Part shown: positions 47,301 to 58,600 of the stretch, piece after piece
Layout of the letters: every line of letters begins with the position of its first letter
Position numbering within the stretch: position 1 is the first letter of the stretch
From: Hypoxylon rubiginosum
Taxonomy: Eukaryota; Ascomycota; Sordariomycetes; Xylariales; Hypoxylaceae
DNA length: 64,000 nt
NCBI GenBank assembly: GCA_902806565.1
Contig: CADCXA010000024.1
Span: forward strand, 372,001-436,000
Reading direction: 5' to 3'
Program-made: the position numbers and the translations under genes
Notes under the pieces: generated by a model
What the model was told of the DNA's origin: nothing
Database searches by the model: none
The model's input: only the letters and a program-made list of their open reading frames with translations

Positions 47301-49867
47301 GCCTCTTTATCTTAGTCGCCGGCTCCTTCTCCCGCTTCCAAACACTCCTACCAGTGATAAATTATGCGCAATATGCCATATCATGACCGATGCTACCCAC
47401 CTTTATTAAGAGTGTGCAAGCGTAGGATCGATTGGGCTGAGAGATAACCCGAGTGATGAAAAACGGTAGTTAGAACATCGGCTCCGTCGCCGACATACTA
47501 GCAGACTAGGCAGTACTTCGTATGGCCGAAAGGAGATTTATGATCTTTCTTAATTTTTTGCATTAAGTCAAGATAGGAAACAACATTCATAAGTGTTGGG
47601 TGACGGATCGCCTATATGCTGACATTCTTAATGAGCCGAAGCCTTATTGGATACGAAATACGGCGGAATTTTATTAAGACCTCCTAATGCCGGTACTACG
47701 AATCCGTGTGCTCAATCTTCCCCCTTTTTTATCACTTTTACACAACGCTCGGGCCTATCCAATATCTGCATTCGTAGAGTCTATCGACACCGTGCTTTAC
47801 CAACGGCATCTATTGTCCCAATAGCAGGATAGACGAATAATTAAAAAGGGGGGGCAGCCATTAATAGATTCCATGTTTTGTTTTATCGATTATGACTGCT
47901 GTGTAACTGTAGCACATAGATGGTCAGACGGGGAGCAAAAAGTGCAGGTGGTACACAGATGATGGATGTGCGATGGATGTGCAAACAGTGGGGGGTCTTG
48001 ACAAGGGGCAAGGGGCTAGTTAATATGGAATATCTACCTTGTAATACAGGCACCTTATGTAATACCTAATATTTTATCTACCTAATATTTCGAGGAACTA
48101 AAAGAGCTTTTTTTATTTTTTAACTAGTGGTAAATTCCCGCGAGTAAAAAATCCACTTGTTTATTATCAGCCTTTTATTATAGACTAAACCAACTTTATA
48201 TCATAACAAGTCATTGAAAAACATCAACTTCGCATCTCTAATAAACAGAAGAACAGAACTTCGGTACTAATGATCTGCCCTCAAGGGTCGTAGGGTATCG
48301 TAGGGTTTGTGCTACGTACGGGGTAGGTAGTAATCTACCCCTCCTTTACAATCTTCAGCAAAAAAAGGGCTGACCAGCAGACAGCAGACAGGCGACAGGC
48401 AGACAAGCTGACACTCTGCAGGGATATGTGCATTCGAAGGCCAACAGCCTGCCCCGGTGGCAGGTAATCCCAATCCCTCGGATTTGGGACTCGCCAGGGA
48501 ATTGGCTGAAAACCACCGACGCGTCCCCTGCATGCATTTAAAAACATACATGTCCCCCCCCGGATCGATGTTCCAAGAAACTTCCATATCTGCGCGGAGC
48601 TAAGGCAGCTGGGCAAACTGGGCAAAGCCTCTTACCGCGGAGATCCCACAGGCTCGTCAGTCCGACGCCTTCACGACCACTAGCAGCCCTCATCCTTATC
48701 TCTGGGCCGGTGGGTCGAATCGTCTCCTAGCCCTAAGCTAAGCCTTATTACTCTCGACCGATCCCAGCCCGCTTAGAGATAAGGCAAGGGATCAACGCCT
48801 TGTTGGTGACAAACCTCTGCGAGCTGACATCCCGACTGGTCTGTTTGCTTCTTGTCAGCCCTCTAGCCACAGATATCAACCTCTGGGCATGGGGTTGTCG
48901 ACCGCTTTATTACTTTTTCGACGAGAATCCACTGCCTCTATCATGTCTGACGTGCTGCCCGACGCGCTCTTCCAGCTTCCAACACACAGACACGGCCCAA
49001 TTTGTAGTACCGGAGTCGCGGAATTGGCTTACGAGCATCACTCCTGTCATCATCTGTCGAGTTACCGTTCCATTATAAGAGTCACCTGATGCTGTTTAGG
49101 CTATGTCGACTCTGTTCCGCGTCATATCACCTATCGTTAGACTATCGACAACAACGCGACCACATCTGCTCACCTCAAGTCTCTCACTCATCTCTTAGCC
49201 AACGAGCTTTTTCGAATCTATATATGTCATAACGTAACTGGGAGGGTGGCTCATTGACTATTCAGACTTCACACCAGTAAAACACCAGTGGCGTGTTACT
49301 CAAGACGTCATCGTGCTCTTCAGAGAAACGTTTTCTTATCAGGACCAGCCAAAGTTCAGGCTCGAGCCGCATCTGTCTTACATCTAAGACCAACGACGGC
49401 AAGTGGTGGCTCATCTACACTCTTGGCCTAAATTGTCCAATCATATCGACAATCATTGGACAGATTCCCACACGCCATCTTACTAGTCTTGGATCGTGCG
49501 TTTCCGCTACCCCGGCATAGCTTCATGCTTTATCTCTCTAGCACCCAGATCTCCCGCGGAAAACACTTGTCCAACGCTCTAGTGCGGGTTGCCGGTACTC
49601 GAGGCCCACTGCAAGACAACTTTGTCCGGAGATGCACAGTTGCGTATGGCAAACAAGCTCTAAACACTCACTCAATCTACAGTATACTACTCGCTTAAAT
49701 TAAAAGAGCATCGACGGGGTCGAATCCCTTTTGTGACTCTGCCGGATTACACCTGAATTACCAAGATAGGCTACAAGAACATATATTGTGTTACACGCCA
49801 CCTCTTCAAAACCGACTCAACTTGATCGTATAGAGCTTTGATAGACTTTCCGGCTTAGAAACTCAAG
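44302..49867. other. Gene-poor region of 5.6 kb
   Basis: No gene recognised. Frames of 60-111 codons occur on both strands, none with domain-like composition or a family signature. Base composition is ordinary, unlike the AT blocks, so RIP has not saturated it. The right ~700 bases must include the nitrate transporter promoter. Possible degraded genes cannot be excluded without a translated search. A B-box-like GGGTCGAATCC near 49,718 lacks a proper A-box partner. Confidence 0.5.
49530..49844. promoter_or_regulatory. GATA-type sites upstream of the nitrate transporter
   Basis: HGATAR matches for AreA/NIT2-type GATA factors: TTATCT (AGATAA on the minus strand) at 49530-49535, AGATAG at 49764-49769 and TGATAG at 49839-49844, the last 23 bases before the ATG. 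Nitrate transporter genes in ascomycetes are under nitrogen metabolite control through such sites. No clear NirA/NIT4 site was found. The motif is short, so chance matches are likely and the role is inferred from gene function. Confidence 0.35.
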
Positions 49868-51552
49868 ATGAAGTTATCCTATCTCTGGGATGTCCCAGAA
49901 GTCAACCCAATCAACCGCAAGGCCCGCTCTGTTCCTGTCCTTAACGTCTTCAATGTATACGGCCGTGTATTCTTCTTCTCATGGTGGGGCTTCATGGTGG
50001 CCTTCTGGGCCTGGTATACATTTCCACCTCTTGTAAGCATCTCACTTCCCCCACTACTAACACAGAAAGTGAAAATTCTAATACGTACTTCAAGTTGACA
50101 CATACTATCAAAACAAATCTTAACCTCAGCCCGGCTGAAGTTGCTAATTCTAACATCGTCTCGTTGTGTGCTACGTACGTATTACCCATCCCCTTTTATA
50201 CCTAACTCTCCTTTTTCTCTCTTTTAAACTAACACTCCGAAAGCTTGTTAATACGATTTGTCGCCGGTCCTGCTTGTGATCGATTCGGACCTCGTTATGT
50301 GTTTGCCGGTGTCATGTTTCTCGGATCGATCCCGCTCGGTCTCGCCCCCTTGGTTCACGACGCCCAGGGTCTCTATATCAGTCGTTTCTTCATTGGTATC
50401 CTGGGCGGGGCCTTTGTGCCTTGCCAGGTGTGGTCTACCGGTTTCTTCGATAAGAACGTCGTAGGCACGGCCAATGCCCTCACGGGAGGATGGGGTAACG
50501 CGGGTGGTGGCATTACCTATTTCATTATGCCCGCTGTCTTCGACTCCTTCGTGGCTCGCGGCTACTCGGACGGAGTCGCGTGGCGCCTCACGTTCATCGT
50601 TCCCCTCATCATCACGATCGCTACCGGCGCGGCCATGCTCCTCCTCTGCCCCGACACGCCGACCGGCAAGTGGTCCGAGCGACACCTCCACGCCGAGCAG
50701 AACCTCGAGTCCCACGGCGTCAACGCGAGCGGCATCGTCGACGTCCCGGGGCGGATCACGGACAAGGCGAGTTCCGTCGGCGGAGACAGCATCCAGGAGG
50801 TCGAGAAGAAGGAGCCTACGCTCCCTCAGGACCAGGACCGGCACCCGAACTGGGACCACGAAGCCGCCATCTCGAAGCAGGACATGGTGGAGGCGGCCAA
50901 GGGCGAGGTGGTGCAGAAGCCGACGTGGGGCGTGATTGCGCACGTTCTCGTGTCGCCGCAGACGCTGTTCCACATCGCGACATACATGTGCTCGTTCGGC
51001 GGCGAGCTCGCCATCAACGCCATCCTCGGCTCGTACTACGCCAAGAACTTCCCGTCGCTCGGCCAGACCGACTCGTCCAACTGGGCCGCCATGTTCGGGT
51101 TCCTCAACGTCGTCACGCGCCCGCTCGGCGGCGTGGCGGCCGACGCGCTGTACCGGGCGACGGGGCGCAGCATCTGGGCCAAGAAGGCGTGGATCGTCGT
51201 CTGCGGGTGCGTGACGGGGGCCCTGCTCATCGTGATCGGGCGCGCGGACCCGCACGACCTGCCGACGATGATCGGGCTCGTGGCGCTCATGGCCGTCTTC
51301 CTCGAGGCCGGCAACGGCGCCAACTTCGCGCTCGTCCCGCACGTGCACCCGCACGCCAACGGCGTCGTCGCGGGCACCGCCGGCGCCGGCGGCAACCTCG
51401 GCGGCGTCCTCTTCGCCGTCGTCTTCCGCTTCATGGACGCCGGCACCAACTACGCCAAGTCCTTCTGGGTCATCGGCGTCCTCACCATCGGCCTCAACCT
51501 CGTCCTCTGCTGGGTCGCGCCCGTCCCCAAGGGCCAGGTCGGCGGGCACTAG
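49868..51552 (+). CDS. crnA: Nitrate/nitrite transporter, CrnA/NrtA type (MFS NNP family)
   Basis: A high-affinity proton-coupled nitrate/nitrite importer of the plasma membrane, first step of nitrate assimilation. Three exons: 49868-50032, 50095-50174, 50244-51552; introns are 62 bp (GTAAGC...CAAG) and 69 bp (GTACGT, ACTAAC branch site, AAAG). The product is 517 aa with about 12 membrane segments and a central loop of about 90 residues, typical of fungal members. Signatures: the N-terminus [36 protein letters not shown] in TM2 with Arg86, [15 protein letters not shown] (first NNP signature), VTRPLGG in TM8 with Arg374, and [16 protein letters not shown] (second signature). Arg86 and Arg374 correspond to the substrate-binding arginines R87 and R368 of Aspergillus NrtA. 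Codon third positions in exon 3 are almost all G or C, stronger than in neighbouring genes and consistent with high expression. No nitrate or nitrite reductase gene is beside it here. Confidence 0.95.
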
Positions 51553-53239
51553 ATTATATATACCTAGGTATATATATATATATAAAATCTAACCCGTCTT
51601 ATTCCCTTTTCTTCTTTTTCTTCTTTTTCTTCTTTTTCTGGTTATACGTTTTTCGGTGGTGAGAGAGAAGAAAAAAAGCCGGCGTTCGGGTGGTTTACCC
51701 TTTGTTTTTAATAGGAGATATCAGAGTATGGAATCTTTTCCTTGGTTACCATATATAGGTACCTTGGGCACGTGGAGAGACAGGGGAATGACGGTTGATC
51801 TATGAGCGTTGTGTCTCTTGTCACCGTCTTATTTTTTTATTACTGTACGCGCCAAATCTACTGTACTATCATGTTATCTCATATTAATCACAATATGACT
51901 ACCTAGTTTAAACCACCTGGTTCTACGAGTCAGTTCCTTGAATGGTCATCATTATCCATCGTCGGCTTCAGCGTTAGCCGAACTCGTAATCTAGAATATT
52001 CTATATATTGCAGCCTTCGAGATGCCAAATATTTCCCCCTATTTATGAGAAGTATAAATCCACTCTTAAAACTGCTCTGTCCATGAATAGAGTCGTACAT
52101 AATAGTATAACATCATACTGCATATACAGCTACATAGATCGACCTATCACGAAGTGTGTCGGAGATGCGAAATACGCCCGCCCGCACAATTGCTTACTTG
52201 CGTATTTTGCTTATGGAGGTACCTTGCGTGTTGGTAAGCATCGTTCATAGCTGCGCACATCAAACAAGCTACATAATTACTCGCAAAAGACCGCGCCGGC
52301 GTCCTTACCGTCCGACCTGATCGTCGCGAGACGGTAGCAATAGAAGATGGGAAAGAAAAGGGAGGAAAAATGGAAAATAGAAAGATCCGAGATCTCTGTC
52401 ACATCTCATCTCAGACACACAGACACACGACACACAAGGTGTGGTCTCAGAAAAAGAAATGCGCAACCACCCGGATCATCGCCATGTCTTGCCCGATCCG
52501 GAACAATAAACTCGTGGGCAGCTTTACGTGGTTGGGCAAATCACCTACCTCCCTTCCCCTCCATCGGGGAACCGCCGCCGTTGAAGAAACACAGACACAC
52601 ACACACACCATGCGAGATAACCTTAATCGCCATCCGACAAATAAGGGCGCTGTCGATCGCAAAGGGACGGGGGGCCACGTGGAAAGTGACATCGACGGGA
52701 CACAGCTTTTACCTCGAAAGTTTAATATCTTAGGACGTCCTCTTACTTTCTCTTTGGACTTATTCTATCCTTTTTGTTTTCTTCTGCTCCCAGGTATTGT
52801 ACGGGCAATATCTTATGTAACTAAGCACCTGTATCAATATTACTTACATCTGTCGTCGGTGGCGTAAAGATCGACAGCGGGGAAAGACGAATTAACATCA
52901 CATGCAAACAAACAGAGAGCCAATGAGTTTTTCATTTTTCATGTGTGGTATATTCAGGAGACGACGCGGCAAAACCTCGTCGTCAAGTATCTGACAGAAA
53001 GACGGGCGGATGGATGGCGAGGCATTAGCATTACCCACCGACAAGCATCCTTTAACGCGCGCGTTATATACCATATAACACGCCCGGCTCTCGATGGTCG
53101 ATTAGTGGTTTTTTCTTTCATTAATTCCAAATGCCCTCCTCTCCTCCTTTCCCCCTTTTCGTTTTCTTAAAAAATCCCTAGAGTAGAAACGCGAACCAAC
53201 TTGGCGTACGGATCATGAACAAGAACAGATGGCGAGACC
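51553..53239. other. Intergenic with simple repeats, no gene recognised
   Basis: After the transporter stop come a TATA-repeat (about 51,556-51,583) and a TTCTT-type pyrimidine repeat (about 51,607-51,640). Interrupted CA/ACAC repeats lie near 52,410-52,440 and 52,590-52,610. Frames of up to 165 codons in 52,340-52,870 overlap each other and have no family features. Both flanking genes converge on this region, so it contains only 3' ends. Confidence 0.5.
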
Positions 53240-54103
53240 TTACATGGCCATGACAGCGAAGGCAAGAGCACCGACCAGGGCGAAGGAACCGGCCGCCGCG
53301 CTGTTGGCGGCGCCAGTAGCGACCGGAACAGACGAGGTAGTGGTAGCAGAGCCGCTAGGGGTGACGACCGCGGCGCTGGTGCTGGTCACGATGGTCGTGG
53401 CCGAGTACGAGGGAACGGCGGTGGTCGACAGGTTGCCAACGGGAATCGCGCTGCTGGTGCTGATGACGATCGTGGTAGCGCTGCTGGTGCTAATGATGCT
53501 GCTGCTCGTGCTGATCACGCTGCTGCTCTCGCTGGAAGTAATGGTGGGGTACGAGGGAGCAGAGGTGGACGAAGTGGCAGCGGTCGAAGACTCAGTGCTG
53601 GTGCTGGAGACGACCTCGGAGCTGCTGCTGCTGGAGCCGAGCGTGGGGTACGATCCAGCGCCGGAGCTGCAAGACGGGCCGGCGATGGCGAACGGGAAGC
53701 TGTACTGGAAGGTGCCGGCGTCGGAGGTAGAGGTGATCTTGATGCCGTAGGTCTTCTCCTTGCCGAGCGAGCAGTCTACGTCCCAGGCGAACGAACCAGC
53801 GGTGACATCGACAGCTAGGATTGTTATGTGAGCAACTTGTGGACATGTACAAACTAATGCGCGCTGTGTTTACTTACATCCGAGGGTAGCACCAGGGACG
53901 AGAGTGGTAGGGCTGTCGCCGCCCAGGAGGGAGATGGTAGCCGGGCCGGTGAACTTGCCGGCTTCCCACTCGATGGTGAAGGTCTTGCCGGAGGGGACAG
54001 ACGAGCCCTTGGTGGGGGAGGTCATGACGGCGTAACCCTCAGTCTGGGCGAAAACCGAGGCGGCAAAGGCCAAGGCGGAAGCGAAAACGGTGGACGAACG
54101 CAT
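53240..54103 (-). CDS. GPI-anchored Ser/Thr-rich protein with KRE9/KNH1-type domain
   Basis: Two exons: 54103-53878 and 53814-53240, with a 63-bp intron (GTAAGT donor, CCTAG acceptor) giving TLGSVDVTAGSF across the junction. The product is 266 aa. There is a signal peptide MRSSTVFASALAFAASVFA with likely cleavage near residue 19. A beta-rich domain at about residues 22-120 contains TSPTKGSSVPSGKTFTIEW, DVDCSLGKEKTYGIKITS and FPFAIAG, resembling the KRE9/KNH1 N-terminal domain of fungal wall proteins. A Ser/Thr-rich stalk of about 120 residues, probably O-mannosylated, follows. The C-terminus GAANSAAAGSFALVGALAFAVMAM has a small-residue omega site followed by a hydrophobic tail, typical of GPI attachment. 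Expected location is plasma membrane or cell wall. KRE9 relatives affect beta-1,6-glucan, but that role is not shown for these short GPI forms. Confidence 0.88.
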
Positions 54104-55640
54104 CTTGTTTTGATTTTGGATGGTAGGATTTTTCTTCTTCTTTTGGAATTGAAAGAATGACAGGCGGGTGAAGCGTGTGTGGGAAAAGGGGTGGTGGTGT
54201 CGAGAAAAGAGCGACTTGATAAATGAGTGTGAATGCCGGTTAGGCTGACGCGAGTTGGGCTGTGGGGGAAAAAAGAGTGTGGGTGTCGAGAAGACGACTT
54301 TGGCTGTGCGGCTGGATTGCTGGAATGGAAGAAAAGGAAAGGAGAGGAAGTGAGAAAAAAGGGCCGGCGATGGTGAACCGATTTGAAGAAGTTCAGGAAG
54401 TCAGCGAGGCACAGCACGCAGTGCGGTACCCTCACAGTACCCTCATACTCAGCAGGGTTTTGACCAGTTAGAAGGACGCTTTTCATCCCCATAGTCCTGC
54501 CTTGGTTTACCTTGGGCCAATTCTGGAGCCAATGGCCCCCAAAGCATGGACCTTTTCGTGGTCCATCAGGGCAAAGAAAGCAGGGGACCTGGAGTGGCCC
54601 AGCAGCCCAGCAGCCCAGTCCTGAGAAAAATGCGACGGCCTGGTTCGTGCCAGCTGGGCGGGCTAGATCTCTATTTTGTCTCACTCGAATGACGCGATGG
54701 TACCTTGCAGCCGCACGGAATAGGGAAAGGTACATTCCAGCTGCTGAAGAAATACATGCGACTTGGACCCAGCCCGCCCCAGCCAGCCCGTCGTGAAGAA
54801 TTTCGGCGCAGGTACTCTCGGTCTCCACTAAATACTATGTTACAAGCGCAAAGCCCACAAGCCTACTCGGTAACCCATGTCGCCATGTCGCCATTCGACT
54901 GGACGGTCCTCGCAAAATTAGCATGGATCCTCAAAATGGTAAATTACCCAGTAGCCCAGCTCCGACAAAAACAGGCGAAGGAAGCCCTAGAGAGAGACGC
55001 AGGCGTAAAAAAAAGGGGAAAGGAGTTTTTTGCTTGCCTGCTTTTGGCTCCCCGACCGTGACATCGTCAGCCCATTTAACGTTACCTTCTCGTGTAAATT
55101 ACTCGATCGAATCTTGGAAGAAGAGGTAGATCGTGATATCGCGCTCCCGTATTCTATACTTGGCTAAAGCACACTTATACTAATAGTAATAGTTAAATTT
55201 TAGTATATTCTCTTTCTCTCTCTTTACCTATCCTTTGACTTGTTACTTTACAAATCTTCATGCTATACTCGACGCTTCGACCTGGAAATTGTTAATGTCG
55301 CTTCAGAGTTGAAACAAGCTTATTTTAACAATTTAACAAAAGGACCTGCGACTGCACCTTAGGAAATTGTTCCCGACAGTTCCTGGGACTAGGCTTCTAG
55401 CACCCGCCCGGCTCGTTAGGAAGTCGGCCTTCCTGCAAGCTACACGTCAAGTTACTCCAAGCTAGTCCGAGCGAGTAAGCTTGGTTGGCTAGATGTGGTA
55501 TAGCTTACCCCTAACCGTTTGCCCGAGTTTACGAGGGTTATTGTGTCGTGTTTTTTTTCTATGGGAGCTCGCCGCCTAAATAGGAAAATAAAACCTCAAC
55601 CACATACTGGCCCGTGCGCACCTTATAAAAAGAAGACGAG
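54104..55640. other. Upstream region of the GPI gene and edge of AT block 2
   Basis: The first few hundred bases should be promoter and 5' UTR of the leftward GPI-protein gene; frames here are read-through of its start exon or unsupported. From about 54,800 to 55,640 I see no gene. Composition falls from ordinary to AT-rich between about 55,640 and 55,720. Confidence 0.5.
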
Positions 55641-58600
55641 AGCCAATTGAAAAAAAAGCTTGAAACAATATAAAACCAGTTTTTAGCTTAGTAAATTAGT
55701 TTTTTTTCTTAATTTATAATATAAGAAAAAAATTTTATAATAGTTTTAAGAAGTTTTTATATTCTTTTTATTACAGCTTTTTTAAATATTTATATCTATA
55801 AATATATTTATATTTAACTAATTAAGGATATATTTATTTTTTTATATAATATATAAAATTTATTTTTTTTTTATTAAAATATTTAATTTACTTTTTAATT
55901 TTTTATATTATAATTATATATATTTTAATTTAACTTTTTTTTTTAAAATATATATATATTTATAATAAAATTTTTAATTATAAAATATTATATATATATT
56001 TAATAACTTTAAATTATATTTAAAGTTAATAATTAATAATATTTTTAAGGTTTATAATTATTTTTTAAGAATATTTTTTTTATATATATAAAAGTTTTTT
56101 TAATTTTTTTTATTATTATTATATAAAATTTTAACTTTATTATTTTTATTTTATATAAAAATATATTTATTTTATATAAAAGATTTTATAATAATAGTTT
56201 ATAAGTTTTTTTAATTAATTTGTTTTTTATTAATATTATTTTTAGCGGCTTTATTATTTAAATATTAATAATATATTTAAATAATTATTATATTAATATT
56301 TTAAAACGTTGTTTTTAATATTAATAATTTATTTTTATTTGATATATAAAATTATAATAATAGTTAATTATATTTTATATTAATTTTTAATAATAAAATA
56401 ATTATAAAATAACTTTTTTTTATATTATATTTTAATAATTTAATTATTATTAAATTATTTTTTATTAAAATATTATTTATTAATCTTATTTTTTATATTT
56501 TAATAGTTTCTAAGTTAATAATAATAATGTTTATTTTTTCTAAGTTAATTTCTTTTATATTAATATTTATAATTAAGATTTTTATTAATTTAATTTTTAT
56601 ATATTTTATATGTTTTTTAATATTTATTAACCTGGTTTTTTTTACTTTTAATTTTATAAAGTTGATTTTTTTTAATTTAACTTTTATATATTTATTTTAT
56701 TAAAACTTAATTTTAATAAACGGTAAGTTTTATATTTAATTTTTTTTTTATTTAATCCCTTTTAAATAAATACTTATTAATTTAATTTTTATTAAGTTTT
56801 TATTAATTAAAAAAAATTTAATTAAATCTTTTTTAAATAAAATAATAACCTTAAACTTATTTAATTTTAATTTGTTTACTTAAAATTACTAATTATTAAT
56901 TTCTTTTTTTAAAAATAATTTTAATTTTATTTTTTTTTTTTTATTATATAGCTTTTTATAAACGTTTTTAATGTTTACACTAGTAATTTCTTTGTTTAAT
57001 TTTATACCTCGTTCTTTTTTTTTAAATTTTTAATAAATTTTATAGTTTAAATAAGTTTTTACTTCGTTTTAATTTTTAATATAAAAAGTAAATATTTTTA
57101 GTTATTTTAAAAATAACTTAATATTTAAATATTTAAAAAAATAATTAACTTATTATAAAATAATTTCACTTTTTTTTTAGTAAATAATAATATTTTTTTT
57201 TAAGTTTATTTTTTATTTCTTATTAATTTAATATATATAATAAGACTTGATTATATATTATAAAATATATTTTATAAAAAAAACTTTTTTAATAAATATA
57301 TTCTTTTATATATTTTTTAAAATATATATAAATAAATTATTAAAATCTTTTTCTTTTTTTACTTTTAGTTTATAAACTAAATAAATAATTTTAATTTTTA
57401 TTATAAATCTTTTTTTATTATTTATAATTTTTTTTATATATTAAATAAATGTAATAATAAATAAAAAACTTTAATTATTATAAATAAAATATAAATCCGT
57501 TAGGTTTTTATAATTTATTATATAGTGGAAACCATATTAAAAAAAAAAAAAACAATAATATTATTTAAATCTTTAAAAATTATAATAAATATATTAATAA
57601 GTTTAAAAAAATAAAAATAATATTTAAAATATTAGTAGTTAACTAAAATTTTAATTTAAATAAAAACTATTAATAAAAAAAAAAATATGATTTTTACTAA
57701 AAACAGTTCCTTTTTTACTATAAATATAAAAAATATAAAATATTTTATCTTAAAATTATTAATTTTTTAATCTTTTTTTTATATTTTTATTAAAAAATTT
57801 CTTTTTATTATAAAATTAACCACGCTTATTTTAATTTTATATTAATTTTATTAGTTTTAATTATTTAATTCATTTTTATTATTTTTTTATAAAACTTTAT
57901 TTTAAATAACTTTTTATAAAAATTAAATCTTTTTTTAAGTTAATTTAATTTAAATAAAAAAAAAAAAGTTTAAGATATTATATATATAAATACCTTATTA
58001 ATTAATATAAAATTCTATTAATAGTTTATTATAAATATTATAATTAAATTAAAAATAATATTTATAAATAAATAAATAAACTAATAATATAAATAAATAT
58101 ATATTATTTTATATTAATTTAAGTTATAATATTAATATTTAGTATAAAAGTTATAAAATTTATTAAATTTAACTTTAAAATATTATAAAAAATAATATTA
58201 TTTAAAATTAATAAATTGGTTTTACTTATTATATAAAAACTATAAAATAAAATATTATAAAAAGTTATAAAATAAGCTATAACTATTATATATAAAACAT
58301 AAAAAAAAATAATATTACTAGCGGTTATAATAACTATTAATTTTATTATATAAAGTTTATAAAAAATAATTTTATTAGATATTATAAGGTTACTTATTAT
58401 TATTATAAAAAAAAAAGAAAATAATATAATTATAAAGTTTATTAAACTAATAATAAAAAAAATATAAAATAATTTAATACTTTAAAAAGCTATAAAAATA
58501 ATTATATTAACCGTAAAAAAAATATATAAAAAAATAATTATAATATATACTAAATTTAAGCTAATGAGATTATAATATTAAATATTATTTAAGTAAATTA

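Noticed and set aside
49690..49735. tRNA-like B-box GGGTCGAATCC
   Set aside because: No A-box at the right distance, no acceptor stem pairing and no T-run terminator.
50248..51549. 433-codon open frame on the minus strand
   Set aside because: It lies exactly antisense to the nitrate transporter exon, is composed of Arg/Asp/Glu/Val-rich low-complexity sequence caused by GC-rich third positions, and matches no family.
50580..51662. 360-codon + frame overlapping the transporter
   Set aside because: An Arg/His/Pro-rich shadow of the transporter in another frame, ending in the downstream pyrimidine repeat.
54022..54828. 268-codon minus frame upstream of the GPI gene
   Set aside because: Read-through of promoter sequence into another frame of the signal-peptide exon; no domain, and it conflicts with the well-supported start at 54103.
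56930..57030. Minus-strand open stretch of about 30 Lys-rich codons in block 2
   Set aside because: It looks faintly like a helix-turn-helix of a DNA transposase, but it is too short and too AT-biased to assign.
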